From G963422705 sp963422705 (GTDB taxonomy: Bacteria > Poribacteria > WGA-4E > WGA-3G): DNA of 64,000 nucleotides. Made by a program: the position numbers and the translations under genes. The stretch covers positions 3,224,001-3,288,000 of the forward strand of contig OY730443.1 in assembly GCA_963422705.1 (NCBI GenBank), written 5' to 3'. The notes under the pieces were generated by a model that made no database searches, was not told where the DNA came from, and saw only the letters and a program-made list of their open reading frames with translations. This document shows, in pieces, positions 18,199-27,142 of this stretch (position 1 is its first letter; each line of letters begins with the position of its first letter).

Positions 18199-19506
18199 AT
18201 GAATTTAACATTTAGATACCCTGTGTATCCTACGCAAACACAGGAAACGACATTATTAAAGTGGTTAGAACACCTTTGTGAACTTCAGAATTCCGCACGC
18301 CATCATCGCAAGGTTGCGTGGGAGACTGAAGGTGAACGGGTGTCTTGCTACGAACAGCAACAGAAGCTGACTGTTGCCCGTAAAAAATATGACGACTTCC
18401 GTGAAGTGCCACAAGATATGCAAGTGTGTGCCTTGGAACGCACGGATAAAGCTTATCACGGTTTCTATAGACGCTGCGAAGAAGGGGACACGAAAAAAGG
18501 CTATCCAAGACATCGGAAACGGATTACGTCTCTGTCGTGGAAACTGCGTAAACAAACTAAAGTTGTTCGTCGAAAGAACCACACCGCGGATAAAAAAACG
18601 ATACGCGTTCGCGAGAACCCAATCCGCGAAACAGTATGGAAACACGACAGGGTGAGAGTGCCAAAGTTGGGCGAAGTTAAGATATACATGCACCGCCCCC
18701 TTCAAGGTGATGCGAAAGAAGTCACACTCGTTAAAAAAGCCTCGGGGTGGTACGCTCATATCTCCTGTGAACTCCCGGATACACCGAAAGTTGAACCGAC
18801 GGCAGCGATTGCTGTTGATGTAGGGACAACGCACTATCTAACGACTTCCGATGGTGAAAAAGAGGAGAATCCGCGGTGGTATCGTCAAGCAGAAGGACTT
18901 ACACGGAAACACTCTTCATACCTTTCGCGTCAGAAAAAAGGTAGCATGAGTAGAAAGAAACAACAGCAGAAACTCGCTTTACATCATGAGCGAATAGTCA
19001 ACAGGCGTAAAGACTTTATTGGTAAACTCGTTTATAAACTCTACCACCATAAGAAAAACAGTGTGTTAGTCGCCGAAAACCTTAACACCGAAAATATGGT
19101 TCAGAACAAACACCTCAGCAAGAGTATCAGCGATGCGTCTTGGGCAACATGAGATGCGTGGTGTGGGAACATAGCCGAAAGAGACGGTTTCCATTTCCAC
19201 CAAGTAAACCCGAAGAATACCTCGCAAACCTGCTCAAGTTGCTGTGAGAAGTCGCCGAAGCGACTATCGCTGGGGGTGCGAACTTTTAGTTGTCAGTTTT
19301 GTGGAACGGTTTTAGACCGGGACCACAATGCTGCGATAAACATACTTCTTAGGGCAGCTGCTGCCCTTCGTGGAGAGCGGTGGGTTACCACCCTCGAAGA
19401 AACGAGAAACAAGAACGAAGCACGAGACAAAGGCTTTCAGAACGCAACACAGTTTACGTTGTTTGACGCTCTTAACAAGCCCAAGTCTTTAGGCTTGGGT
19501 AGTTGA
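18199..19506 (+). pseudogene. tnpB: TnpB, copy 2, interrupted by one TGA
   Basis: The reading frame matches copy 1 almost throughout but has a TGA at 19150-19152 inside the region that reads SDASWSTFFAWCGN in copy 1 (here SDASWAT-stop-DAWCGN). After the stop the same frame resumes and includes the zinc finger and the third RuvC Asp (LDRDHNAAINIL). The stop removes both, so the truncated product should lack nuclease activity. The frame ends beyond the right-end hairpin (NKPKSLGLGS). The identical stop occurs in copy 3. TGA is a normal stop elsewhere in this genome, for example at the end of the ABC ATPase gene (37696-37698). Confidence 0.88.
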
Positions 19507-19774
19507 CTTAACCCCTTGACTTTTTTTCTATAACAGATAATAATCGTTAATTATCTTCAACTTGCGTGATTGTTTGAATCTATCTAAAGGCGGGGTGCTC
19601 TTGGCACGTCGGTAGAACTTTTAGCCAAAATACCGGGCGAGCAGGAATGGCAAGAAACAGCTTAACTGCTAGTTTGCCGGATAAAGTGGAATTCATGCAG
19701 GTTGTCCAATGTCGCGCTATCAGTGGGTAATCCTGTGAGGAAATTATGGCGTGTATCAATAACGGTAAGAAACC

Positions 19775-20731
19775 ATGACGCAAAAAACCGCGTTCGTCCA
19801 TCATTTAGATTACTTGAACCATGACACCGGTTCAGGGCATCCTGAACGTCCAGAACGGTTAATAACTAGCCTGAACGCACTTCAAGAGAGCACTGTTTGG
19901 GAGCAACTCGACCAAATCGCTCCTACTCCGGCAGTTGTTGCTCAACTCTGCTATGCGCATGAAGCTGCCTATATTGAACATGTCCGTCAAGCATGCGCGG
20001 AGGAGCGGGCGTTGAGTTACGATACGCCTGTCGTGAAGGCATCGTTTGAGATTGCAAGACTTTCAACGGGTGGCGTTTTGCGTGCTGCGGAGGCGGTTGT
20101 CACCGGGAAAGTGAGCAACGCGTTTGCCCTGGTGCGTCCGCCCGGGCATCACGCCACGCAGAATCGGAGTATGGGATTCTGTCTGTTTAACAACGTGGCG
20201 ATTACGGCGCGCTACCTGCAATCCGAGCACGGGGTAGGAAAAGTTGCCATTGTGGACTGGGATGTGCATCACGGTAACGGCACTCAAGACATCTTTTATT
20301 CCGACGCATCCGTCTTCTTCTTTTCTATCCACCAATCACCACTCTATCCGGGCACGGGTTCGCGTTATGAAAGCGGAACCGGTAACGCTCGCGGTACAAC
20401 GTTGAATGTCCCGATGCCTTCCGGCAGCGGTGACGACGACTACGTTACGGTTTTTGAGGATGTGCTGATGCCGGCGTTGAAGGATTTCGCGCCGGAGTTT
20501 ATCCTAATATCGGCAGGGTTTGACGCGCACCATCGTGACGAACTTGCGACAATTGCGCTCACCGCTGATGGGTTCGCAACGTTAACTGACTTAGTTCTTG
20601 AACTCGCCGCGGAAACCGCATCCGGTAAAGTCGTTTCCGCTTTGGAGGGCGGGTATGACTTGCAGGGGTTATCCGAATCCGTTGTGGCACATATGGAACG
20701 CTTAGTTAAGAGTGCGGATAGCTCTCACTAA
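19775..20731 (+). CDS. Histone deacetylase family (acetoin utilisation / acetylpolyamine amidohydrolase-like) protein
   Basis: 318 residues of the zinc-dependent arginase/deacetylase fold. Motifs in order are HDTGSGHPERPERL (N-terminus), the catalytic His pair in RPPGHHA (about 119-125), the zinc ligands in DWDVHHGNGTQ (about 160-170), the second Asp in SAGFDAHHRDELA (about 247), and EGGYDL near the end. The organisation is closest to bacterial class II-like HDACs, which remove acetyl groups from proteins or small amines. The substrate is unknown. It starts shortly after TnpB copy 2 and is convergent with ubiE. Confidence 0.92.
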   Translation: MTQKTAFVHHLDYLNHDTGSGHPERPERLITSLNALQESTVWEQLDQIAPTPAVVAQLCYAHEAAYIEHVRQACAEERALSYDTPVVKASFEIARLSTGGVLRAAEAVVTGKVSNAFALVRPPGHHATQNRSMGFCLFNNVAITARYLQSEHGVGKVAIVDWDVHHGNGTQDIFYSDASVFFFSIHQSPLYPGTGSRYESGTGNARGTTLNVPMPSGSGDDDYVTVFEDVLMPALKDFAPEFILISAGFDAHHRDELATIALTADGFATLTDLVLELAAETASGKVVSALEGGYDLQGLSESVVAHMERLVKSADSSH

Positions 20732-20772
20732 TGTACACTTCTAAAGTGCACCGACAAGTATTCTAAAATTTG

Positions 20773-21558
20773 TTAGTCTCGGCTCGTTTTTTTGCCAACG
20801 TGAATCGCGATGACACCGAGCGTTTTACGATGAAACCGCACATCCGTTAGCCCACACTGTTCCATAACCTCCTTTAACGCATCACAATTCGGAAACCGCA
20901 TCACAGAACGTGGGAGATACCCGTAAGCATCATCTTTGCTGCCCGAGATGAGATTGCCGATGAACGGTAAAATCTTGGTGAAATAAAAATAGTAAAGGCG
21001 CTGAAATACTAAATTCCGCGGTTGCGTAAACTCTAAGATGACAATTCTGCCCCCGGGGACAGCAACACGTGTCATCTCACGAATCCCTTCTTCCAGATTG
21101 GTAACGTTCCGGATGCCGAACCCGACAGAGACGATGTCAAACGTGTTGTCGAAAAAAGGGAGCATGAGCGTATCTGCAGCAATAAACCGGGTTACCGGAA
21201 CTGTCGGAGCCAACTCTGATTGTGAGACTACCTTTTGCTTACCGATACTTAACATTTCAAAGCAGAAATCGGAACCGATGACGGAACCCTTGTCACCGAT
21301 GACGGAACCCTTGTCACCGATGACGGAACCGTTATCGCCGATGACGGAACCGTTATCGCCGATTTTGTCTGCATAGGCGAGGGCGAGCTCACCGGTGCCG
21401 GTGCAAACATCTAAAACCTTGCTTGTCGATGCAACGCGGCTGGCCTCAACCGTCTCCCGCCGCCACATTTTGTCAAACCGGAGGCTTAAAAGGGAGTTGA
21501 GGAAATCATAGTGACGCGCAATGGCAGCAAACATGTTTTTGATTCTGTTTTCGGGCAT
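20773..21558 (-). CDS. ubiE: Demethylmenaquinone/ubiquinone methyltransferase with expanded loop
   Basis: Class I SAM methyltransferase that adds the C-methyl group in menaquinone (MenG) or ubiquinone biosynthesis. About 261 residues from ATG 21558 (MPENRIKNMFAAIARHYDFLN, the typical start). A GTG at 21630 would overlap pheT and is less likely. SAM motif I is VLDVCTGTGELAL. It is followed by a four-unit repeat GD(N/K)GSVI and then GSDFCFEML, where one unit is usual. Family blocks SVGFGIRNV, PGGRIVILEF and YGYLPRSVMRFP are present. It is last in the run infC-rpmI-rplT-pheS-pheT-ubiE and starts 52 bp after pheT. Confidence 0.93.
   Translation of the reverse strand: MPENRIKNMFAAIARHYDFLNSLLSLRFDKMWRRETVEASRVASTSKVLDVCTGTGELALAYADKIGDNGSVIGDNGSVIGDKGSVIGDKGSVIGSDFCFEMLSIGKQKVVSQSELAPTVPVTRFIAADTLMLPFFDNTFDIVSVGFGIRNVTNLEEGIREMTRVAVPGGRIVILEFTQPRNLVFQRLYYFYFTKILPFIGNLISGSKDDAYGYLPRSVMRFPNCDALKEVMEQCGLTDVRFHRKTLGVIAIHVGKKTSRD
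21275..21358. repeat. 21-bp coding tandem repeat in ubiE, 4 units
   Basis: Four 21-bp units (starts 21275, 21296, 21317, 21338), each encoding a GD(N/K)GSVI heptad. Units 1-2 are identical, and units 3-4 are identical with three changes from the first pair. They lengthen the loop between the first two strands of the Rossmann fold by 21 residues. Confidence 0.95.
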
Positions 21559-21610
21559 GGTTTTTCCATCGCGTTCAGGGGATTGCACCCTGCGACAAAC
21601 GGAATCACTC

Positions 21611-24001
21611 CTACATTCTGAGTTCCGCACCGAGCTCTTGATGGAGACGTTTAATAACGTTACCGTGAACGCGGTTGACGAGTTTGTCGGTCAAAGTTTC
21701 GGTGCCAGAGTGATATGTAATCGTGTAGGCAAGGCTGCGCTTCCCGGCCAGGACTTGCTCCCCTTCATAAACATCAAACAAGCGGACTGATTCAACGAGT
21801 TCACCCCCGGTTATCTTGATGAATTCTATGGGAAGATTCGATGGTATATCGGCATCTAACACAATCGCTATGTCACGTTGGACCTTGGGATAGATAGATA
21901 TCGGTTCAAAACGTTTGACGGGCTCAGCATTCTCTGTTAGGGCATCCAAATCAAATTCAAAGAGATATGCCCTGTACGGTAAGTTATAATTCTTAAGGAC
22001 TTCCGGATGTGCCTCGCCGAAGATACCGATGTGTTGCTTTCCTAACAACACTTCTGCATTTCGCCCTGGATGGAAAGTCGGTTCGGCTGTTTTTGCAAGG
22101 GTATAATCGTTAATACCGGAGACTTCAAGCAGCCCTTCCACAATCCCCTTGATGTCAAGGAAATCTGGATGGCGGTACGCATCTTCGTAGACACCGCCTC
22201 CTACCTTACCTGTGAGGATGCCGGTTACCCGGTACGGCTCTTTTGATGCGATAAACACGGTGGAAATTTCGAAGAGGGCAATATTGTCTATCTGGTGATT
22301 GCGGTTGTGCCGGGCGTTTTCAAGCAGACTTGGCAGCAGTGTCGTGCGAAGCAACGACATTTCGGGACTTAACGGGTTTTGCAACCGCAAGCCCTCACGT
22401 TTCACGTCATTCTCATTCAAGCGAATTCTGTCGAAACTACCGGGGCCACAGAAACTATAGTTTACAACTTCCATCATCCCGGTACTCAGGAGGAACTGCT
22501 TTATTCGTTTGTGGATTTCTACGGTGGGTTTTGGAACAGGAACCGGAATATTACCTTTTGGGAGCGTCGTGGGGATTTTATCATAGCCGTAGACGCGGGC
22601 AATCTCTTCAACCAGGTCGATTTCGCGAGTCACGTCTGGCCGGAACGTTGGGGCGGTGAAACGGTATTTGTCTGGGTTGGCGTTTTCGACATGAAAACCG
22701 AGTCGACTCAGAATATCGTGCATCTGCCCTGCTTCAAGTTGGGTGCCTAGGACAAAATTGACGCGTTCCGGACGGAGTTCAATGTGAATAGGTTGATGTT
22801 GCCGTGGATAGACATCAACGATTCCTTCGCAGACAGTCCCGCCGGCGAAATCGGCGATGAGTTGTACGGCGCGATTGAGTGCAGGAATTACGCCTTCAGC
22901 ATCGGTCCCTCGCTCAAATCGGTAGGAAGCTTCTGTGTGTATGCCTAAAGTCTTCGCGGTAGCGCGGATGCTTGCGGGTTGAAAATGGGCACTCTCCAGC
23001 AGTACATCGCATGTTGCGTTCGTAATCTCGGAGTCCTCGCCTCCCATAATTCCGGCGAGCGCGACAGGTTTTTCGGCATCGGCGATTACCAGCATTGTGG
23101 TATCTAACTCGCGTTCGGTTTCATCCAATGTCGTGAGCTTTTCGCCCCGGTTTGCCCGTCGCACAACGATGCGGTTTTCAGCGAGCTTTTGATAATCAAA
23201 GGCGTGAAGTGGGTGTCCATATTCCATTAAGACAAAGTTAGTGATGTCAACAATGTTGTTAATAACGCCGATGCCAACGGATTCAAGCCGCCGTTGTAAC
23301 CACATTGGGGATTGTCCTATTGTCACGCCGCGAATAACGCGTGCTGCATAACGGGAACAGAGCTCAGGGGCTTCAATCGTTACAGACGTGTTCTCTCGAA
23401 CATCGCCACCGTTTTCTTGGAGATGAACCTCTGGCAATTTTAAGGGGTTGCCGGTATCAGCACCGATTTCGCGCGCTACGCCGATGAGACTGAGACAATC
23501 CGGGCGGTTCGGTGTTATCTCTAACTCGAAGACAATATCATCTAAGCCTAACGCGCCGGCGAGAGGTGTGCCGGGGGCAATGTGTTCCGCCAATTCCATC
23601 AGGCCGGCGTCATCGTTGGATAAGCCGAGTTCCTTTTCAGAGCAGAGCATGCCGTGTGATATCGTGCCTCGGAGTTTCGCGCGCTTGATTTTCAGCCCGT
23701 TGGGCAGTTCGGCACCCACTGTTGCGACGGGGGCAAGCATGCCCTCGCGTACATCCGGTGCACCACAGACGATTTGGAGTGCAGCGTCATCACCGACATC
23801 GACATGACATAGCAGGAGTTTATCGGCATTCGGATGTGGGTGAATCCCCGTCACCTTGCCGACAACAACCCCTGTTAATTCGGTACCGAGTTGCTTAATG
23901 GATTCAACTTCAATGCCTAACATCGTGAGCCTGTCTGCGAGTTCTCTTGCGGAATACGCAAAATCCGTATAGGTTTTTAGCCAATTGAGGGTTACGTTCA
24001 T
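21611..24001 (-). CDS. pheT: Phenylalanyl-tRNA synthetase beta subunit
   Basis: 796 residues, the usual bacterial length. It has an N-terminal EMAP-type tRNA-binding domain (VVVGKVTGIHPHPNADKLLLC), the B3/B4 editing domains in the middle, a B5 domain (VNFVLGTQLE... onward), and a C-terminal ferredoxin-like anticodon-binding domain (FEPISIYPKVQRDIAIVLD). It forms the alpha2-beta2 enzyme with PheS, encoded 77 bp upstream in the same transcript, and is presumably controlled by the T-box leader in front of pheS. Confidence 0.97.
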   Translation of the reverse strand: MNVTLNWLKTYTDFAYSARELADRLTMLGIEVESIKQLGTELTGVVVGKVTGIHPHPNADKLLLCHVDVGDDAALQIVCGAPDVREGMLAPVATVGAELPNGLKIKRAKLRGTISHGMLCSEKELGLSNDDAGLMELAEHIAPGTPLAGALGLDDIVFELEITPNRPDCLSLIGVAREIGADTGNPLKLPEVHLQENGGDVRENTSVTIEAPELCSRYAARVIRGVTIGQSPMWLQRRLESVGIGVINNIVDITNFVLMEYGHPLHAFDYQKLAENRIVVRRANRGEKLTTLDETERELDTTMLVIADAEKPVALAGIMGGEDSEITNATCDVLLESAHFQPASIRATAKTLGIHTEASYRFERGTDAEGVIPALNRAVQLIADFAGGTVCEGIVDVYPRQHQPIHIELRPERVNFVLGTQLEAGQMHDILSRLGFHVENANPDKYRFTAPTFRPDVTREIDLVEEIARVYGYDKIPTTLPKGNIPVPVPKPTVEIHKRIKQFLLSTGMMEVVNYSFCGPGSFDRIRLNENDVKREGLRLQNPLSPEMSLLRTTLLPSLLENARHNRNHQIDNIALFEISTVFIASKEPYRVTGILTGKVGGGVYEDAYRHPDFLDIKGIVEGLLEVSGINDYTLAKTAEPTFHPGRNAEVLLGKQHIGIFGEAHPEVLKNYNLPYRAYLFEFDLDALTENAEPVKRFEPISIYPKVQRDIAIVLDADIPSNLPIEFIKITGGELVESVRLFDVYEGEQVLAGKRSLAYTITYHSGTETLTDKLVNRVHGNVIKRLHQELGAELRM

Positions 24002-24078
24002 AAATCAGGTCCTTTTTTGTCGCAATCAGAAGACTAGAACGTTTAAGAGAGGCGCGTATCGCATTTTACAAGCCATCG

Positions 24079-25095
24079 TCAAAACTGGCGCAAAAACCGG
24101 AGATCGTTTTCATAGAAGGTGCGGATATCCGGTATTCGGAATTGGAGATTCGCGATGCGCTCTACGCCCATGCCGAAGGCAAACCCTGTCACCTGTTCGG
24201 CGTCATAGTTAACAGCCCGGAATACCTCTGGGTGGACGGCGCCTGCGCCCAAGATTTCGCTCCAGCCTGTACCGCCACAACTCCGGCATCCGTTTCCGCT
24301 ACAGACGGTACAGGAGATATCGACTTCGGCACTTGGTTCCGTAAAAGGGAAGAAATGTGGGCGGAAGCGCATGCGTATCCGTTTTCCGAACATCTGTTGG
24401 GCGAAGGATGTCAGCACGCCCTTCAATTCGCTAAAGGTGACGTGCGTATCGACAAGGAGCCCTTCGACTTGATGAAACATAGGGGTGTGAGAAACATCGT
24501 AATCGACGCGATACGCTTTGCCGGGGGCAATAATACGGATAGGGGGGTGTTGCTGCTCCATCGCGCGGATTTGAACCGGCGACGTATGCGTCCGTAAAAG
24601 ATGCCCATCGGTTAGGTAGAAAGTATCGTGCAGTTCTCGCGCAGGGTGTTCTGCGGGCGTGTTAAGCGCGTCAAAGTTGTAATACTCCGTCTCAACATCT
24701 GGTCCGGTGGCTACTTGGAAACCCATCTGCTTGAAAATCGTCTCTATCTGTTCCAAGGTTTGCATGATGGGGTGTGCCTTTCCGTAGAGAGGCTTTCGCC
24801 CGGGGAGCGTGATGTCTACCGCTTCCTCCTCAAGTTGCTGTGCTTGTCGGGTGCGTGCGAGGCGGTTCACCTTATCTTCAAACGCTTTTGTTAGACTACT
24901 GCGTACCTCATTTGCGAGCTTGCCGGCGGCGGGGCGTTCTTCCGTGGAGAGATTCCGCATGCCTTTCATCACGGTTGTTAACCGTCCGTTTCGTCCAAAA
25001 TAGGCAATTCGAAGCGATTCAAGGGCATCGGATGTTTTAACATCTTCCAAAGCGGCAAGTGCGTCTGATTGAATCTGTATTAATTGTTCTTGCAT
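24079..25095 (-). CDS. pheS: Phenylalanyl-tRNA synthetase alpha subunit
   Basis: 338 residues. An N-terminal coiled coil is followed by the class II catalytic core: HPIMQTLEQIETIFKQMGF, HPARELHDTFYL, LLRTHTSPVQIRAM (motif 2 region), and FAFGMGVERIANL (motif 3). It catalyses Phe-AMP formation and charging of tRNA-Phe with PheT. The CSGNGCRSCGGTGW segment is a normal loop for the family. It starts at ATG 25095, directly after a T-box leader whose terminator ends about 14 nt upstream. Confidence 0.97.
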   Translation of the reverse strand: MQEQLIQIQSDALAALEDVKTSDALESLRIAYFGRNGRLTTVMKGMRNLSTEERPAAGKLANEVRSSLTKAFEDKVNRLARTRQAQQLEEEAVDITLPGRKPLYGKAHPIMQTLEQIETIFKQMGFQVATGPDVETEYYNFDALNTPAEHPARELHDTFYLTDGHLLRTHTSPVQIRAMEQQHPPIRIIAPGKAYRVDYDVSHTPMFHQVEGLLVDTHVTFSELKGVLTSFAQQMFGKRIRMRFRPHFFPFTEPSAEVDISCTVCSGNGCRSCGGTGWSEILGAGAVHPEVFRAVNYDAEQVTGFAFGMGVERIANLQFRIPDIRTFYENDLRFLRQF

Positions 25096-25108
25096 GGTAG
25101 TACCTGGT

Positions 25109-25440
25109 TAAAAACAAGATGCCTGTCACTTTATCCTCTGAAGGAGATTTCCTTCGTGGGGACGAAAGTGACAAGCATCTACTTCCGCGGTACCACCCCG
25201 CTTGGCAAATTGATAGAATTTGCCCGCTTCATTTCTGGTTCACTACCGGCGAATCCACCGGCGGTAACCTACTATAGATTTCGCGTGCTGTAGCGCTAGG
25301 ATGAAATTCGGCAATTGCGCCCAAAGCCGTGCTTCCACCCGATGGCCCGGCGTCTCTGGTTGAGCGTCCTCAATCGCTTACTGTTTCCCTTCATCGCTTT
25401 GCTTCGTTCTCTACTTCCGGCGTCGTGTTAATCATAGCAG
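25109..25440 (-). promoter_or_regulatory. T-box riboswitch leader of pheST
   Basis: The minus strand carries the T-box core GGGGTGGTACCGCGG (25199-25185), matching the AGGGTGGNACCGCG consensus. Just before it is a stem III-like hairpin GGCAAATT...AATTTGCC (25224-25204). Just after it is a long terminator stem, GATGCTTGTCACTTT paired with AAAGTGACAGGCATC (25179-25118), with an inner GAAGGA/TCCTTC hairpin and a T-rich tail (TTGTTTTT). Upstream sequence to about 25440 has the length and purine-rich AGTAGAGAACGAAG start expected for stem I. A GAATTTCATC stretch near 25305 contains possible Phe codons for the specifier, not resolved by eye. Uncharged tRNA-Phe should favour the antiterminator and raise pheST expression. 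Confidence 0.88.
25118..25179 (-). terminator. Regulated terminator of the pheST T-box
   Basis: A 15-bp stem with one wobble pair is followed by TTGTTTTT on the minus strand, ending about 14 nt before the pheS ATG. It lies directly after the T-box sequence, as expected for transcription attenuation. Confidence 0.8.
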
Positions 25441-25457
25441 ATTGTAGATGGAAGCTA

Positions 25458-25486
25458 TCATTAGAATTCTTCTGAGGATGGTACAA
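25458..25486 (-). promoter_or_regulatory. Possible promoter of the pheST leader
   Basis: Minus-strand TTGTAC (25486-25481), 17 bp, TAATGA (25463-25458), between rplT and the T-box. The match is moderate. Read-through from rplT is also possible. Confidence 0.3.
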
Positions 25487-25506
25487 AATTTTTTTATGTA
25501 CTCGCC

Positions 25507-25854
25507 TTACCCCTTTGCGCGGGCGGCGAGCTGCCCAAATCCGGCTTCATCATGCACAGCAATGTCGGCGAGGACTTTCCGGTCCAGCACAATTCCGGCA
25601 GTTTTAAGTCCGTGCATAAATCGGCTGTAGGTGAGTCCATGCAATCTTGCGGCTGCATTAATTCGTGCTATCCAGAGTCGTCTAAAATCGCGTTTTCGTG
25701 CGCGTCGGTGTGCATAGGCGTGATTCCATCCCTTTTCAACCGCTTCGGTTGCGGTACGTTTGAGGTTATTTCTACCGCCTATATATCCTTTTGAATGCTT
25801 TAGTATCCGTTTGCGCCGTTTGCGTCGCACACTCCCTGTTTTTACTCGTGCCAT
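25507..25854 (-). CDS. rplT: 50S ribosomal protein L20
   Basis: 115 residues, full family length. It is highly basic at the N-terminus (MARVKTGSVRRKRRKRILKHSKGYIGGR), followed by the conserved YAHRRARKRDFRRLWIARINAA and YSRFMHGLKTAGIVLDRKVLADIA. L20 is an early 23S rRNA-binding assembly protein and often represses its own operon. It lies in the classic infC-rpmI-rplT order. Confidence 0.98.
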   Translation of the reverse strand: MARVKTGSVRRKRRKRILKHSKGYIGGRNNLKRTATEAVEKGWNHAYAHRRARKRDFRRLWIARINAAARLHGLTYSRFMHGLKTAGIVLDRKVLADIAVHDEAGFGQLAARAKG

Positions 25855-26007
25855 TCAAAGCTCCTACTGTCGCCAGGCGGCATCACAAATTGTAATCTGT
25901 AATCCGTGGCTGCGTCGACTATTGCACCCCCAGCGAAGTACGACAAAAGCGTAACGCCTCGTTGTCGCTTTCTCCGAGTTCAGGTTTAGGGCGCCTCTAA
26001 AAAAATA

Positions 26008-26202
26008 TTACTGATGAATTAGACGTTTCAAGCGTTTCTCATTGCTCGCGTCAACGAGGGTAGCTTGTCGCAATCTGCGCTTACGTCCGGATGATTTCGT
26101 GAGGAACAAGTGTCCTGCGTATGCGCGTCTGCGACGGATTTTTCCTTTCGCGGTGAGCTTGAAACGTTTCGCTGCACCTTTATGGGTTTTCATTTTGGGC
26201 AT
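26008..26202 (-). CDS. rpmI: 50S ribosomal protein L35
   Basis: 64 residues: MPKMKTHKGAAKRFKLTAKG at the N-terminus, then the basic RRRAYAGHLFLTKSSGRKRRLR stretch, a standard L35. It lies between infC and rplT in the same direction. Confidence 0.98.
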   Translation of the reverse strand: MPKMKTHKGAAKRFKLTAKGKIRRRRAYAGHLFLTKSSGRKRRLRQATLVDASNEKRLKRLIHQ

Positions 26203-26296
26203 TAGAGCATCCTTAGAAAAAAATAAAGAGAGGTTACTGAATCTCTTCGCGCTTGCTGTGTGATAACGTGCATGCTTTTTAAGGGCATGTTTCTCT

Positions 26297-26845
26297 TCAT
26301 GTCGAAGTTTTTGGCGTAAGAATCATCGACATGATACGCTTGTCCATTCGGGGCCGCTGCTCAACATCGGCGATTTCGGCGACATCTCCCCGAAGCCGGA
26401 GGAGCATGTTTCTGCCTAGCTGCGTGTGTAGCATTTCACGTCCTTTAAACCGGACGGTTGCGCGCACCTTCCATCCATTTCCGAGGAAATCTTCAATATG
26501 CCGTTTTTTGAACTGGTAGTCGTGCTCGGCAGTATCCGGTCGGAACTGCATCTCTTTCAAGACAACCTTCGTCTGCTTTTTTCGCGCCTCTCGTGCGCGC
26601 TTATTCTTTTCGTACTGATACTTCCCGTAGTCCATAATCTTACAAACGGGCGGCTTTGAATTGGACGAGACTTCCACCAAATCTAAACCGGCGTCTTCAG
26701 CACGTTGCATCGCATCGCGTGTCGGTATCACGCCCACCTGCTTGTTATCCTCGTCAATCAACAGAACTTCCCGGGCCCGGATCTGATAATTCGAACGACT
26801 CTGTCTCAGCTTCGTTTTCTGCGTACGTCTACCTCTGTAGTATAT
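26297..26845 (-). CDS. infC: Translation initiation factor IF-3, probable AUA start
   Basis: IF-3 binds the 30S subunit and checks start-codon pairing. The first ATG in frame (26761) would begin at MIDEDNKQVG and lose conserved residues. The frame continues upstream as SNYQIRAREVLLIDEDNKQVG, which matches the normal N-terminal domain. The best start is ATA at 26845, with GGGGGTG about 8 nt before it, giving MYYRGRRTQKTKLRQSRSNYQ and 182 residues. infC is known in other bacteria for rare start codons (AUU in E. coli) that let IF-3 limit its own translation. Conserved blocks VCKIMDYGKYQYEKNK and KEMQFRPDTAEHDYQ are present. It is the first gene of the operon. Confidence 0.9.
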   Translation of the reverse strand: MYYRGRRTQKTKLRQSRSNYQIRAREVLLIDEDNKQVGVIPTRDAMQRAEDAGLDLVEVSSNSKPPVCKIMDYGKYQYEKNKRAREARKKQTKVVLKEMQFRPDTAEHDYQFKKRHIEDFLGNGWKVRATVRFKGREMLHTQLGRNMLLRLRGDVAEIADVEQRPRMDKRIMSMILTPKTST

Positions 26846-27142
26846 TTTTCACACCCCCAAGTTGTGAATCTGTGGTCCCGGCCGAGATGAGCCCGATGGG
26901 GCTCACGCCGAGAAAACCTCTTTGAGAATCGGGTAAAAAACGGGTAAGTTGAGTGCTGAGGATACCTCCTTACAGTACATCAAAATTCCCTAAAAGAACC
27001 CGTTCACACAGAGTGCTACAAAACTATTCATCGTGCAATTAACCAAAGCCGTTCAGTTTCTGTCCTTGGCAAATGTAGCAGGCAGTCATACCGAAACAGC
27101 TTAATTAAGTAATTATACGACATAATCCAACACAAATGCAAA
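26846..27142. other. infC upstream region
   Basis: Contains a compact inverted repeat GAGCCC-gatg-GGGCTC (26889-26904) about 45 bp upstream of the proposed infC start, and a TATAAT-like box on the minus strand near 27115 without a clear -35. No gene is seen. The hairpin lies in what should be the infC leader. Confidence 0.35.

Larger units (their letters stand above)
17989..19507 (+). mobile_element. IS200/IS605-family TnpB-only element, copy 2
   Basis: Left flank TTCAC (17984-17988), right end TAGTTGAC at 19507. The left hairpin is CCCAAGT-CTTTAG-ACTTGGG (18008-18027). It differs in sequence from copies 1 and 3 but keeps the same loop and the following GGAGGAAA. The right end matches the other copies. 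There is no tnpA, and the tnpB is broken by a TGA. Confidence 0.85.

Noticed and set aside
19150..19152. TGA as a sense codon in this genome
   Set aside because: Other genes end in TGA, for example the ABC ATPase at 37696-37698 with an ATGA overlap, and conserved genes contain no in-frame TGA.
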